DNA of 64,000 nucleotides from DASQLQ01 sp035629935 (GCA_035629935.1 DASQLQ010000048.1:1-64000); one strand, 5' to 3'. Positions 8,640 through 19,250 are shown, numbered from the stretch's first letter. The notes: generated from the sequence alone by a model not told the origin. Program-made: numbers and translations.

Positions 8640-8902
8640 AGGGTGGGCCTCTGATCGAGACGCGTTTCCGACTACCGCTGCGGATCGCCGCGGTATTCGG
8701 TGGCTACCTGCTGTACCGGTGGGTGGGGGATGCCCGCGTGATCCCGGGCGTGATGGTGGGCTTCGGCACGGTGCTGGTGGCGTGGGCGATCATCGACGAG
8801 GTCACGCTCATCAAGGGCCAGCGCCTCGGCCTGTTGCAGGTCGGCTCGGCCATCCTGGGATTGGTCCTCGCCGGCCTCGGGGCCTACCTGACGTTCGGCT
8901 GA
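8636..8902 (+). CDS. Small membrane protein of unknown function
   Basis: An 88-residue hydrophobic protein with about three membrane segments (residues 13-28, 33-53 and 65-86). It starts at ATG 8636 within the stop of the preceding gene (ATGA) and ends in a TGATG overlap with the next gene. I do not recognise a family. Its place between ftsY and ffh suggests only co-transcription. Confidence 0.7.
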   Translation: MKGGPLIETRFRLPLRIAAVFGGYLLYRWVGDARVIPGVMVGFGTVLVAWAIIDEVTLIKGQRLGLLQVGSAILGLVLAGLGAYLTFG

Positions 8903-9273
8903 TGCGCAGCGCGCGTGATCCTCAGCATCCGCTTCGTCAGAAGAGGGATCCAAACGACCGCGAGGCCAACTACCGGCGCCCGATCGATCGATGGGATGTC
9001 ATCCGCTTGTCCGCAAAAGCCTTGTTGGTGGGGGCATGTGGTGTGTGGTTCAAGTTCGCCAGCGACGATCGAGCCAACGAAGGTGCCGAGTTGACCCTGG
9101 CGGCCGGGGTAGCCCTCGTGGGGGCCGGCCTGATCGACCTCGCCTACATGCGAAGTCACGACATCGATCAGATGTTCCTGAACACGCGACCGATGCAGTC
9201 AGCAGCTCGCTGGGGCCTTGTGGTGGTGGGTATCGGGCTCGTGACCGCCGCGCTCGTCGCTTACTCTCGATAG
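8902..9273 (+). CDS. Membrane protein of unknown function
   Basis: A 123-residue protein with a charged, Arg-rich N-terminus (about 35 residues) and then three probable membrane segments (residues 38-53, 60-80, 96-121). The start ATG 8902 shares one base with the preceding stop, which argues for coupling. No family recognised. The frame is open further upstream to 8548, but that part lies inside the previous genes. Confidence 0.65.
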   Translation: MRSARDPQHPLRQKRDPNDREANYRRPIDRWDVIRLSAKALLVGACGVWFKFASDDRANEGAELTLAAGVALVGAGLIDLAYMRSHDIDQMFLNTRPMQSAARWGLVVVGIGLVTAALVAYSR

Positions 9274-9275
9274 AC

Positions 9276-10622
9276 ATGTTCGACACCCTTTCCACCCGGC
9301 TCGACGACATCTTCACGAGGCTCCGAACACGCGGTCGCCTGTCGGAGAAGCAGGTCGACGAGGTCCTCCGCGAGATCCGCCTGGCGCTCCTCGAGGCTGA
9401 TGTCTCGCTGAAGGTCGTCAAGGCCTTCGTTGCCGATGTGCGGGAGAGGGCCGAGGGGGCCGAGATCCACAAGAGCCTCACGCCGGCTCAACAGGTGATC
9501 AAGATCGTCAATGCTGCACTGATCGACGTCCTCGGTGCGGAACATGTGGGCCTCCAGCCGAGTTCGTCCGTCCCGAGAGTCATCCTGATCGCCGGTCTTC
9601 AAGGATCGGGAAAGACAACCGCTGCCGCGAAGCTCGCCCGCCTGCTGCAACAACAAGGTCGGAAGCCGCTCCTTGCGGCATGTGATCTGCGCAGGCCCGC
9701 TGCCATCCGGCAACTCACCTTGTTGGGAGAGCAGGTCGGTGTCCCCGTCTATTCCGAGCCTGATGTTGACGACGCTCCGGGGGTTGCCGCCAGATCGCTC
9801 GAGCACGCCCGGCGCGAGGGACACACCGACCTGATCGTCGACACCGCAGGCCGTATGCACGTCGAGCAGGAGTTGATGAAGGAGCTCGCCGATGTCAGCG
9901 ACAACGTGACACCCACGGAGATCCTTCTCGTCTGCGACGCGATGACCGGTCAGGACGCCGTGAACGTTGCGGAATCCTTCCTCGAGCACGTGGACGTCAC
10001 CGGCATCGTGCTGACGAAACTCGATGGCGATGCCCGCGGTGGAGCCGCGCTGTCGATGGCACAGGTGACCGGGAAGCCCGTGAAGTTCGCAGGAGTCGGA
10101 GAGAAGGTCTCGGACCTCGAGCCTTTCCATCCCGATCGGATGGCCTCCCGCATCCTGGGGATGGGTGACGTGCTGACGCTCATCGAGAAGGCCGAGGAAG
10201 TCTTCGACCATGAGGCCACCAAGAAGATGGAAGAGAAGCTTCGAAAGGCGGACTTCACTTTCGAGGACTTCTTGTCTCAGATGCAGGCACTCAAGAAGAT
10301 GGGGCCGATGTCGCAGGTGCTCGGGATGTTGCCCGGTATGTCGAAGCTTCCCGTTGGGGATGCCGACATCGACAAACAACTACCTACGATCGAAGCGATG
10401 ATCCAATCGATGACCCCACAGGAGCGCAACGACCCCTCGGTCATCAAGGGAGGGCGCAGAGCCCGGATCGCGGCAGGCTCCGGGACCACCATCCAGCAGG
10501 TGAATCAGTTGGTGAAGCAGTTCGAACAGGTGAGGAAGATGATGAAGTCCCTCACCGGGGGCAAGGGGGGCAAGATGCGCATGCCTGCGGGGATGAAGCT
10601 CCCACCCGGTTTCGGGCTGTGA
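9276..10622 (+). CDS. ffh: Signal recognition particle protein Ffh (SRP54)
   Basis: Binds signal peptides and 4.5S RNA and delivers ribosomes to FtsY. The N domain starts MFDTLSTRLDDIFTRLR, the GTPase has GLQGSGKTTAAAKLA, CDLRRPAA, DTAGRMHVE and TKLDGDARGG, and the C-terminal M domain is Met-rich (KKMGPMSQVLGMLPGM) ending in a Lys/Met-rich tail. Length 448 is normal. Start ATG 9276 is two bases after the preceding stop; TACTCT eight bases upstream could be a near-leaderless promoter. Confidence 0.97.
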   Translation: MFDTLSTRLDDIFTRLRTRGRLSEKQVDEVLREIRLALLEADVSLKVVKAFVADVRERAEGAEIHKSLTPAQQVIKIVNAALIDVLGAEHVGLQPSSSVPRVILIAGLQGSGKTTAAAKLARLLQQQGRKPLLAACDLRRPAAIRQLTLLGEQVGVPVYSEPDVDDAPGVAARSLEHARREGHTDLIVDTAGRMHVEQELMKELADVSDNVTPTEILLVCDAMTGQDAVNVAESFLEHVDVTGIVLTKLDGDARGGAALSMAQVTGKPVKFAGVGEKVSDLEPFHPDRMASRILGMGDVLTLIEKAEEVFDHEATKKMEEKLRKADFTFEDFLSQMQALKKMGPMSQVLGMLPGMSKLPVGDADIDKQLPTIEAMIQSMTPQERNDPSVIKGGRRARIAAGSGTTIQQVNQLVKQFEQVRKMMKSLTGGKGGKMRMPAGMKLPPGFGL

Positions 10623-10624
10623 CC

Positions 10625-10633
10625 TGCTAATAT
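10625..10633 (+). promoter_or_regulatory. Extended -10 promoter for the rpsP operon
   Basis: TGCTAATAT is an extended -10 (TG, one base, TAATAT) in the 53-base gap after ffh. The start point would fall near 10640, leaving a leader of about 35 bases with TAGGAGAACC as ribosome site before ATG 10676. Confidence 0.45.
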
Positions 10634-10675
10634 CGCCCTCTTCGCAGCACATTCCCTCACTTCGCTAGGAGAACC

Positions 10676-11116
10676 ATGGTCAAGATCAGGTTGATGCGCG
10701 TCGGAAAGAAGAAGCAGCCCTCTTACCGGGTTGTGGTTGCCGATTCGCGCAGCCCCCGTGATGGGCGGATCATCGAGGCGATCGGCAATTACCAGCCGCG
10801 GCTCGAGCCCTCCGGCATCACGATCCAGAACGACAGGGCCGTCTACTGGCTTCAGCAGGGAGCCCAGCCATCCGAACAGGTCAAGAAGTTGCTGCTGCTG
10901 AGCGGCGCATGGTCCGAGTTCAGTGGCGAGCCGGCCCCCGCTGCACTATCCCAGTCGGCACAGCCCGGCACCAAGGCGGCGGCGACCCCTGCAGCATCGA
11001 TAAAGGCCACCCCGGCGGCATCCGTAGCGGCCGAAGACGAGGCAGACGAAGGCGCCTCCCCCGAAGCGCCGCCCGAAGCGCCCGCCGAGCCCGAAGCTTC
11101 TGAAGAGCAGTCGTGA
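10676..11116 (+). CDS. rpsP: 30S ribosomal protein S16 with acidic Ala/Pro tail
   Basis: The N-terminal 85 residues are S16 ([20 protein letters not shown], then [10 protein letters not shown] and IGNYQPR). Residues 90-146 form a low-complexity Ala/Pro/Glu tail, as in many actinobacterial S16 proteins. First gene of the classic rpsP-khpA-rimM-trmD operon, with a good ribosome site (AGGAGAACC). Confidence 0.97.
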   Translation: MVKIRLMRVGKKKQPSYRVVVADSRSPRDGRIIEAIGNYQPRLEPSGITIQNDRAVYWLQQGAQPSEQVKKLLLLSGAWSEFSGEPAPAALSQSAQPGTKAAATPAASIKATPAASVAAEDEADEGASPEAPPEAPAEPEASEEQS

Positions 11117-11349
11117 GCCGGGAGCTCATCGAATTCGTCGTGCCCTGGTTGCTCGACCATCCGGACGAGGTCGAGATCAACGAGTCGGAGGGCGACAGGG
11201 GGTCAACCGTTCTCGAGCTGAGCGTTCATCCCGACGACATGGGCAAGATCATCGGCAAACGCGGCCGCATCATCCGTTCCCTGCGCCTGCTGGCGCGCGC
11301 GACGGGGCAACGCGATGGGAACACCGTGTTCGTCGAGGTGGTGGACTGA
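11113..11349 (+). CDS. khpA: KhpA-type KH-domain RNA-binding protein
   Basis: A 78-residue single KH-domain protein with the GxxG loop in [15 protein letters not shown]. KhpA proteins sit between rpsP and rimM and bind RNA, working with KhpB (EloR/Jag) in several Gram-positive species. It starts at GTG 11113, four bases inside the rpsP gene. Confidence 0.92.
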   Translation: MSRELIEFVVPWLLDHPDEVEINESEGDRGSTVLELSVHPDDMGKIIGKRGRIIRSLRLLARATGQRDGNTVFVEVVD

Positions 11350-11371
11350 CGCAACGCCTCTGGGAGGCGCG

Positions 11372-11878
11372 GTGAACGAACCACCTCAAGGCTTGCTGAT
11401 AGCAGGCGAGATCGGAAAACCCCACGGCACCGCCGGCGAGGTCTACGTGATCAGAGTCTCGGACGATCCGCGCAGATTCGAGCCCGGCTCCCGTCTCCTT
11501 CACTCCGATGGACGCGAGATGACGGTGGAGAAGTCCCGCAACCATCGCGATCGCCTGCTGATCAAATTCGAAGGCAGCGACAGCCGGGAGGAAGCCGAGG
11601 GCTTGCGGGGGACGCTCTACGTTCATGCCGACGATCGGCGCGAGCTGGACCCAGGGGAGTACTGGGCAGGCGAAGTTATCGGGTGCGTCGTCGTGTTGCA
11701 GGACGGCACCACGGTCGGCGAGATTCGCGACGTGATCCCCGGCTCGGCCCACGACCTGCTATCCGTTCACACATCCAACGGCAACCGACTGATACCGGTC
11801 GTGAAAGAACTGGTGGTGTCGGTAGACGTGCCCGGTCGAAGAGTCGTCATCGATCCACCAGACGGGTTGCTCGATTGA
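11372..11878 (+). CDS. rimM: 16S rRNA processing protein RimM
   Basis: Assembly factor for the 30S head. N-terminal domain motif LLIAGEIGKPHGTAGEV and a C-terminal PRC-barrel with PGEYWAGEVIGC and HDLLSV...LIPVVKELV. Start GTG 11372 is set by GGGAGG at 11361-11366; the frame upstream to 11315 overlaps khpA and is not needed. Length 168 is normal. Confidence 0.93.
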   Translation: MNEPPQGLLIAGEIGKPHGTAGEVYVIRVSDDPRRFEPGSRLLHSDGREMTVEKSRNHRDRLLIKFEGSDSREEAEGLRGTLYVHADDRRELDPGEYWAGEVIGCVVVLQDGTTVGEIRDVIPGSAHDLLSVHTSNGNRLIPVVKELVVSVDVPGRRVVIDPPDGLLD

Positions 11879-12543
11879 AGATCGACGTGGTCACCCTGTT
11901 CCCGGAGATCTTCGACGTCCCGCTGAGGACGAGTCTCCTCGGACGTGCGATCGAAACTGACCTGCTGGATGTCGGAGTCACGAACCTGCGCGACTTCGGC
12001 TTGGGAACCCATCGGTCGGTCGACGACGAGCCTTATGGCGGGGGGGCCGGGATGGTCATGCGTCCGGAACCGGTCTTCTCGGCGGTCGAGTCGGTGAAGA
12101 AGGAAGGCTCCCACGTCGTTCTGCTCTCGCCGCGGGGAGCGCTCTTCGACCACGCTAAAGCGAAGGGCTTCGCCAGCGCCGAGCATCTGGTGCTCATCTG
12201 TGGCCGCTATGAGGGCATCGACGAGCGGGTCGCCCTTCATCTGGCGGACGAAGAGATATCGATCGGGGACTTCGTCCTCAGCGGGGGTGAGGTTGCCGCC
12301 TTGTGCGTGATCGAGGCCGTTTCCCGGTTTATCCCCGGGGTCCTCGGCAACGAAGCGTCTTTAGCTTCCGAGTCCCACGCAGCGGGCCTTCTCGAGTATC
12401 CGCAATACACGCGCCCCGCCGAGTTCCGGGGGTGGTCCGTGCCCGGGGTCCTTACCTCTGGAGATCACGGGGCGGTGGATGAGTGGCGCCGGGACCGTTC
12501 GGAGCAGATCACTCGCGAGCGGCGGCCGGACCTGCTCTCCTAG
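11875..12543 (+). CDS. trmD: tRNA (guanine37-N1)-methyltransferase TrmD
   Basis: SPOUT methyltransferase that modifies G37 next to the anticodon to prevent frameshifting. N-terminus KIDVVTLFPEIFD, SAM-knot motifs LICGRYEGIDERV and SIGDFVLSGGE, and tail WRRDRSEQITRERRPDLL are all typical. The start is TTG 11875, overlapping the rimM stop (TTGA); no nearby ATG exists in frame. Length 222 is slightly short but complete. Confidence 0.95.
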   Translation: MKIDVVTLFPEIFDVPLRTSLLGRAIETDLLDVGVTNLRDFGLGTHRSVDDEPYGGGAGMVMRPEPVFSAVESVKKEGSHVVLLSPRGALFDHAKAKGFASAEHLVLICGRYEGIDERVALHLADEEISIGDFVLSGGEVAALCVIEAVSRFIPGVLGNEASLASESHAAGLLEYPQYTRPAEFRGWSVPGVLTSGDHGAVDEWRRDRSEQITRERRPDLLS

Positions 12544-12547
12544 TAGG

Positions 12548-12553
12548 GACAAT
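12548..12553 (+). promoter_or_regulatory. Possible leaderless -10 element for uvrC
   Basis: GACAAT is followed by six bases (GTAGGT) and ATG 12560. Spacing matches the leaderless pattern, but the first T of TAnnnT is missing. GTAGGT could also be read as a weak, too-close ribosome site. Confidence 0.3.
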
Positions 12554-12559
12554 GTAGGT

Positions 12560-14437
12560 ATGCGGGCGAAGACGGATCTGAAGCGACCACAGGCAGGGTC
12601 GGTGCCCAGTCGGCCGGGCGTCTACATGTTCCGTGACCGCGACCACCGAGTGATCTACGTCGGCAAGGCGAAATCACTGCGTAGCCGTGTCTCGAATTAC
12701 TTCGCCGCCGACCTTCACCCCCGCACCCATGCGATGGTCGAGGCGGCTGCGGAGCTCGAGTGGATCGTCACCGACAACGAGGTCGAGGCTCTGCATCTCG
12801 AGCTGAACCTCATCAAGCAACATCGGCCCCGGTACAACGTGCGCTACCGCGACGACAAGAGTTATCCCTATCTGGCGATCACCTTGAACGAGGAGTTCCC
12901 CCGGGCGCGCGTCATGCGTGGGAGCAAGAAGAAAGGCATCCGTTACTACGGGCCGTTCGCCCACGCGTACGCGATCCGCAACACACTCGACCTACTCCTT
13001 CGGACATTCCCAATGAGGACGTGCTCTCAAGGGGTCTTCGACCGTTGCAAGCGCCGCAACCGACCCTGCCTTCTGTACGACATCGAACGATGCTCGGGTC
13101 CTTGCGTCGGCGCAGTGTCCCCGGACGAGCATCGCGCCATCGCCCTCGAACTCTGCGATTTCCTCGATGGGAACACGAAGCCCGTCCTGACCCGGCTCAA
13201 GCAGGCCATGAAGGACGCGTCCACCCGCCAGGAATACGAGATGGCGGCGAAGGTTAGGGACCAGCTCGACAACGTTCACAAGGCGATCGAACGACAGCAG
13301 ATGGTCTCCGCGGAGAAAGACGAGATCGACGTCGTGGGACTGGTCCAGGACGATCTGGAGGCCGCATTCCAGGTCTTCTTCGTGCGCCGGGGCCGCGTGA
13401 CCGGTCGTAAAGGATTCATCGTCGACAAGGTCGAGGATCTAGAGACCCCGGAGCTGATCGCCGGCTTCCTGGAGCGCCTCTACCTGGACGGCGAGGTTCC
13501 CAGGGCGGTGCTCGTGCCCGAAGAGCCGGCCGAAGGACCTCTCATCGAGAAGTGGCTTCGCCGGCAGCGAGGGGCGAAGGTCACGATCAGGGTGCCCCGC
13601 CGGGGCGAGAAGCGAGCCCTTCTGGAGACGGTCACCGACAACGCGACCCAAGCTTTCGCGCAGCATCGTTTGAAGCGCGCGAGCGATTTCGACGCGCGAG
13701 CGCGCCAGTTGAACGAGTTGCAATCGTTCCTCGGGATGAAGCATGCCCCCCTGCGTATCGAGTGCTTCGACATCTCGAACACCGGTCCGCATGAGGCCGT
13801 AGGGTCGATGGTCGTGTTCGAGGATGGCTTGCCCAAGCGGTCCGACTACCGGCGTTTCGCCATCAAGTGGACGTCGGGTCCGGACGACGTGGCGATGATG
13901 GGAGAGGTGATCCGCAGGCGTTTCGCTCGATTCCGTGAAGAGAGTGCGCAACCCTCCAAGAAGTATCGGTTCGCATATCCGCCCAACCTCGTCGTTATCG
14001 ATGGGGGAAAGGGGCAACTCAATCGGGCGGTGGAGGCCATGCAGGAGCTGGATATAGCCGATGTCACTTGTGTCGCATTGGCTAAGCGGATGGAGGAGAT
14101 CTACTTCCCAGACCGGTCCGATCCCGTGCTGATCCCGCGTGGCTCGGAATCCTTGTACCTGCTCCAACAGATCCGTGACGAAGCGCACAGGTTCGCCGTG
14201 ACGTATCACCGGCTGAAGCGCGGGAAGCGGATGACTCGGTCCGCGCTCGATGGGATACCGGGACTGGGTGAGACGCGTCGCAAACAGCTCATGAAGCACT
14301 TCGGATCGGTAAAGCGGATCAGGGAAGCGACTGTCGAAGAGCTGGACGCGTTACCGGGTTTCCCGACGAAGGTTGCAGAGAACGTCTATGCGGCATTGCA
14401 TGGAACATCGGAGACCGGCGATAGGAGGGCGTCGTGA
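12560..14437 (+). CDS. uvrC: Excinuclease ABC subunit C
   Basis: Makes both incisions in nucleotide excision repair. GIY-YIG nuclease at residues 16-60 (PGVYMFRD, VIYVGKAKSLRSRVSNYF), the 3' incision site; a UVR UvrB-binding motif near residue 215 (ASTRQEYEMAAKVRDQL); the RNase H-like 5' nuclease with IECFDISN and VVIDGGKGQLNRA; and a helix-hairpin-helix pair at the end (IPGLGETRRKQLMKHFGS). Length 625. Followed by rapZ and yvcK, the common Gram-positive order. Confidence 0.96.
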   Translation: MRAKTDLKRPQAGSVPSRPGVYMFRDRDHRVIYVGKAKSLRSRVSNYFAADLHPRTHAMVEAAAELEWIVTDNEVEALHLELNLIKQHRPRYNVRYRDDKSYPYLAITLNEEFPRARVMRGSKKKGIRYYGPFAHAYAIRNTLDLLLRTFPMRTCSQGVFDRCKRRNRPCLLYDIERCSGPCVGAVSPDEHRAIALELCDFLDGNTKPVLTRLKQAMKDASTRQEYEMAAKVRDQLDNVHKAIERQQMVSAEKDEIDVVGLVQDDLEAAFQVFFVRRGRVTGRKGFIVDKVEDLETPELIAGFLERLYLDGEVPRAVLVPEEPAEGPLIEKWLRRQRGAKVTIRVPRRGEKRALLETVTDNATQAFAQHRLKRASDFDARARQLNELQSFLGMKHAPLRIECFDISNTGPHEAVGSMVVFEDGLPKRSDYRRFAIKWTSGPDDVAMMGEVIRRRFARFREESAQPSKKYRFAYPPNLVVIDGGKGQLNRAVEAMQELDIADVTCVALAKRMEEIYFPDRSDPVLIPRGSESLYLLQQIRDEAHRFAVTYHRLKRGKRMTRSALDGIPGLGETRRKQLMKHFGSVKRIREATVEELDALPGFPTKVAENVYAALHGTSETGDRRAS

Positions 14438-15333
14438 AACTGTCACGCCGAGCCACGCAACACGTGGAAGTGACGGTGATCACGGGACTTTCGGGGGCCG
14501 GCCGCTCGGAGGTTGCCAAGGCATTGGAGGATCTCGGGTGGTTCGTCATCGACAACCTCCCCCCGGCGTTGATCACGAAGATGCTGTCGCTGGCCCTGGC
14601 TCCGGGCAACGAGATAAACCGCATAGCTCTGGTTATCGATGCGCGCGGCGGCGTGTTCTTCGAAGAGGCGGCCAAGGCCCTCGAGAAGGTGCGGCGCGAT
14701 GTCTCGAACTTCCGTTTGGTGTTCCTAGAGGCTTCCGACGATGCACTGGTTCGCCGCTTCGACGCGAGCCGGCGCCTTCACCCTCTTGCAACGGATAACC
14801 ACGTTCAGGTCGGCATCCAGCGCGAACGGGAGCTGCTCTCGCCGTTCCGGGATGGCGCCGACCTGATCCTGGACACGTCGGACCTCTCGGTGCGCGAGCT
14901 CCGTACGAAGATATCCGCCTACTTCGAGGCGGGCATCCCGGCCGAAGGGCTAAAAACGACGATCATCTCCTTCGGCTACAAGTTCGGGCTTCCGCTGGAT
15001 GCCGACATCGTGCTGGACGTCCGATTCCTTCCCAACCCTCATTGGGTCGACGAGCTGCGGCCGTTGACGGGATTGACTACTCCAGTGCGGAACTACGTGC
15101 TCGAACACGATCCGACGGCCGACTTCCTCGCGCGCACCAGGGACCTGTTCGCCGTTCTGCTTCCCGGTTATCAGGGCGAAGGCCGCCATTACCTGACCGT
15201 TGCCATCGGTTGCACCGGTGGCAGGCATCGTTCGGTGGTTCTGGCGCAAGAGATAGGAAATCTGATGGAAGAGAAGGGTTTCCGGGCGAAGGTGATCCAT
15301 CGCGATGTCGAGCGGCCCCCGGTGACCCCATGA
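14434..15333 (+). CDS. rapZ: RapZ/YvcJ-type nucleotide-binding protein
   Basis: Walker A in ITGLSGAGRSEVAKALE (residues 16-32) and the conserved C-terminal stretch IGCTGGRHRSVVLAQ and VLDVRFLPNP place it in the RapZ family. In E. coli RapZ is an RNA adaptor controlling glucosamine-6-phosphate synthase; in Gram-positives YvcJ is an NTPase of less clear role. GTG start 14434 overlaps the uvrC stop by four bases, and yvcK overlaps its own stop (ATGA). Confidence 0.93.
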   Translation: MKLSRRATQHVEVTVITGLSGAGRSEVAKALEDLGWFVIDNLPPALITKMLSLALAPGNEINRIALVIDARGGVFFEEAAKALEKVRRDVSNFRLVFLEASDDALVRRFDASRRLHPLATDNHVQVGIQRERELLSPFRDGADLILDTSDLSVRELRTKISAYFEAGIPAEGLKTTIISFGYKFGLPLDADIVLDVRFLPNPHWVDELRPLTGLTTPVRNYVLEHDPTADFLARTRDLFAVLLPGYQGEGRHYLTVAIGCTGGRHRSVVLAQEIGNLMEEKGFRAKVIHRDVERPPVTP

Positions 15334-16217
15334 AGGTAGTTGGTATCGGCGGGGGCCATGGGTTGGCCGCGACCCTGCGGGCGGCGCGCCTCTATGCAAC
15401 GGATATCTCGGCCGTGGTGACGGTCGCCGACGACGGTGGTTCCTCCGGTCGACTCACGCGGGAGCTGGGCATCCCGCCGCCGGGCGACATACGTAACTGT
15501 TTGGTCGCTCTTGCCACCAACGAAGAGTTGGGTCATCTCTACCAACACAGATTCACGACGGGCGCCTTGACCGGCCACTCGGTAGGCAACCTCGTGATCG
15601 CTGCTCTGACGGAGATCGAGGGAGATTTCGGTGCAGCGGTCGTGCGCGCCGGCGAGTTGCTGGGAGTCGATGGGCGCGTGTTCCCCGCCACCTGCGAGCT
15701 CGTCCGCTTGGGTGCTCGGGTGCAGGGAGGGGTCGTTCAGGGTCAGGTTGCGGTTGCTCGCACGGAGGCTCCGATCCAGGCCGTCTATCTCGATCCTCCG
15801 GCTCCCGAGGCATACGCCGATGCCGTCGAGTGCATCCGCGAAGCCGACCAGATCGTCATGGGGCCGGGCAGCCTGTTCACGAGCCTCATCGCCGCGATCC
15901 TCGTGCCGGGCATAAGCCGAGCCGTGAGGGAGACCCGTGCGAAACGGATCTTCGTGTGCAACAACCGGATGCAGAAAGGCGAGACGGAGGGCCTCAGCGT
16001 CTCGGATCACCTGGGAGGGTTGCTGGCACACGTGGGGCCCGATTGCATCGATGCGGTCGTAGTCCAGGATCCACCGGAAACCCCGGACGGGGTGGCGATC
16101 GACGAAGAGGGCCTGGCCTTCCTGCAGCTGGACGTCGTCCGCGCGGACATCTCGGAGCCAGGCGGAGCGCACGATCCGGTACGGCTGGCGGAGGTGCTCA
16201 AAAGCCTCGGAAAGTAG
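15330..16217 (+). CDS. YvcK/CofD-like protein (gluconeogenesis factor family)
   Basis: A 295-residue CofD-fold protein with KVVGIGGGHGLAATLRA at the start, VADDGGSSGRLTRELG and PGDIRNCLVAL, all typical of YvcK. In Bacillus and mycobacteria YvcK/CuvA binds UDP-GlcNAc and affects cell-wall precursor flow on gluconeogenic carbon. The start ATG 15330 overlaps rapZ. In most Gram-positives the sporulation-type regulator whiA follows directly; here gap follows 30 bases later. Confidence 0.9.
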   Translation: MKVVGIGGGHGLAATLRAARLYATDISAVVTVADDGGSSGRLTRELGIPPPGDIRNCLVALATNEELGHLYQHRFTTGALTGHSVGNLVIAALTEIEGDFGAAVVRAGELLGVDGRVFPATCELVRLGARVQGGVVQGQVAVARTEAPIQAVYLDPPAPEAYADAVECIREADQIVMGPGSLFTSLIAAILVPGISRAVRETRAKRIFVCNNRMQKGETEGLSVSDHLGGLLAHVGPDCIDAVVVQDPPETPDGVAIDEEGLAFLQLDVVRADISEPGGAHDPVRLAEVLKSLGK

Positions 16218-16238
16218 GATGCGTTTCAATCGACCTAG

Positions 16239-17252
<1,014 letters not shown>

Positions 17253-17263
17253 CAGGGCTTCCG

Positions 17264-18466
17264 GTGAGCGGTTCGGACGGACTCCCACAGCTCGATGATC
17301 TCGATATCGATGGCGGACGCGTTCTGGTGCGGTGTGACCTCAACGTCCCTCTCGATGACGGATCCATAACCGACGATCTTCGGATCCGTGCGGCGGTTCC
17401 CACCCTGCAGGCGATCCTGGACCGGGGAGGGAACCTGGTGGTCTGCAGCCACCTGGGACGCCCCAAAGGGAAGGTGGTCGAGGAACTGCGTCTAAAGCCC
17501 GTGGGCGAGCATCTCGCCCACTTGCTCGATCGCGAGGTTGCCTGTTCCAGCGATGTGGTCGGGGAAGATTCGGCGAAACTGTGCGCGTCGGACGCCGAGA
17601 TCGTGCTGCTCGAGAACCTCCGCTTCGAGCCCGGCGAGGAGAAGAACGAACCGGAACTAGCGGATCGCTTGGCCTCATTCGGCAACAGCTACGTGAACGA
17701 TGCGTTCGGAGCCGCGCACCGGGCCCATGCCTCGATAGTGGGCGTGGCCGAACGCCTACCGGCGGCAGCGGGCTTGCTCCTCGCCGACGAGGTCATCAAG
17801 CTCGAGCGACTCCTCGATGCTCCGGAGCAACCGTTCGTTGCCGTATTGGGCGGGGCGAAGGTCTCGGACAAGCTCGACGTGATCGGGAACCTGCTCGAGA
17901 GGGTCGACGCGATCTGCATCGGCGGAGCCATGGCCTTCACTCTTCTCGTTGCCAGGGGCCGCCCCGTCGGTCGATCTCTCGTGGAAGAGGACCGGATCGA
18001 ATCGGTGAAGGAAGTCCTCGAACGCGCCGACGCTGGAGCAGTCGACATCCACCTGCCCACCGACGTGGTGGCGGCCGAGTCGATCGAAGAAGGCGCCGCT
18101 CACGGTGTTGCCGAACTGGACGAGATCGGCGATCGGATCGGTGTCGATATCGGTCCCGCAAGCGCGTGGGCCTTCTCGAATGTGATCTCGAAAGCCCGAA
18201 CGGTGTTGTGGAACGGGCCGATGGGGATCTTCGAGATCGACGACTACGCAGGAGGTACGAAAGCGGTTGCCCAGGCGGTCGCCAAAGCGACGAAGGCGGG
18301 GGCGTACACGGTGGCCGGCGGGGGAGATTCCGCAGCCGCGCTCAAGTCTTTCAACATGACGGATGCAGTCACTCATCTATCGACCGGGGGAGGCGCGTCC
18401 CTCGAGCTCCTCGAAGGCAAGGAGCTCCCGGGCATCACTGCCTTGAGAGCCGGCCACAGGAAGTGA
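17264..18466 (+). CDS. pgk: Phosphoglycerate kinase
   Basis: Transfers phosphate between 1,3-bisphosphoglycerate and ADP. Family motifs: RVLVRCDLNVPLDDG, SHLGRPKG, LLENLRFEPGEEKN, VAVLGGAKVSDK and VAGGGDSAAAL. Start GTG 17264 lies 11 bases after gap; the upstream frame lies inside gap. Length 400 is normal. Confidence 0.97.
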   Translation: MSGSDGLPQLDDLDIDGGRVLVRCDLNVPLDDGSITDDLRIRAAVPTLQAILDRGGNLVVCSHLGRPKGKVVEELRLKPVGEHLAHLLDREVACSSDVVGEDSAKLCASDAEIVLLENLRFEPGEEKNEPELADRLASFGNSYVNDAFGAAHRAHASIVGVAERLPAAAGLLLADEVIKLERLLDAPEQPFVAVLGGAKVSDKLDVIGNLLERVDAICIGGAMAFTLLVARGRPVGRSLVEEDRIESVKEVLERADAGAVDIHLPTDVVAAESIEEGAAHGVAELDEIGDRIGVDIGPASAWAFSNVISKARTVLWNGPMGIFEIDDYAGGTKAVAQAVAKATKAGAYTVAGGGDSAAALKSFNMTDAVTHLSTGGGASLELLEGKELPGITALRAGHRK

Positions 18467-18476
18467 GGAAAGCTTC

Positions 18477-19250
18477 ATGCGAACACCGCTGATCGCGGGC
18501 AATTGGAAGATGCACAAGACCCATCTCGAGGCGATGCACCTCGTCCAACAGTTGGGTCACGAGCTCGCCGAACACGATTTCGACAAGGTCGAAGTCGTGG
18601 TGTGCCCGGCCTTCACGTCACTGAGGACGATCCAAACCCTGATCGACTCGGATCGCTACCGGTTCGGCCTTGGGGCCCAGAACATGCATACGGAGAAGGA
18701 AGGCGCCTTCACCGGCGAGGTGTCACCAGTGATGCTCTCTTCACTGGACGCCGCCTACGTGATCCTCGGACATTCCGAGAGGAGAGAGCTCTTCGGAGAG
18801 ACCGACAGTGGTGTCAACGCGAAGGTCCACAGCGCCCTTGTGCATGACCTGATCCCGATCATGTGCTGCGGTGAAACGGAGACCGAGCGAGAGGCGGGGG
18901 AAACCGAGGCCAAGATCGAACGTCAAGTGACGGCCGGTCTTGACAAACTCAAGCCGGAACAAGCGTCCACCGTTGTGATCGCATACGAGCCGATCTGGGC
19001 GATCGGAACCGGCAAGACGGCCACACCGGAGGACGCACAAGCAACGTGTGCGCACGTGCGCAAGATCGTCGCCTCTAGACATGGAGATGCCACGGCCGAG
19101 GCGGTGCGGGTCCTTTACGGGGGGAGCGTGAAGGCCGGTAATGCGGCGGCCCTCATGTCCCAGCGGGACATCGATGGGGCGTTGGTCGGCGGTGCGTCGC
19201 TCGAAGCCGCCGAGTTCGCTGCGATCGTCAAAGCGACTGGCTCGAAATGA
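18477..19250 (+). CDS. tpiA: Triosephosphate isomerase
   Basis: Interconverts the two triose phosphates. Catalytic Lys in AGNWKMHK (residue 11 region), His in ILGHSERRE, Glu in AYEPIWAIGTGKTA and the phosphate loop LYGGSVKAGNA. Length 257. GAGGAAAGC ribosome site before ATG 18477; its stop overlaps the apgM start (ATGA). Confidence 0.97.
   Translation: MRTPLIAGNWKMHKTHLEAMHLVQQLGHELAEHDFDKVEVVVCPAFTSLRTIQTLIDSDRYRFGLGAQNMHTEKEGAFTGEVSPVMLSSLDAAYVILGHSERRELFGETDSGVNAKVHSALVHDLIPIMCCGETETEREAGETEAKIERQVTAGLDKLKPEQASTVVIAYEPIWAIGTGKTATPEDAQATCAHVRKIVASRHGDATAEAVRVLYGGSVKAGNAAALMSQRDIDGALVGGASLEAAEFAAIVKATGSK

Noticed and set aside
9261..10379. A 372-codon minus-strand frame under ffh
   Set aside because: It is the mirror of the ffh codon pattern and shows no domain or membrane segment of its own.
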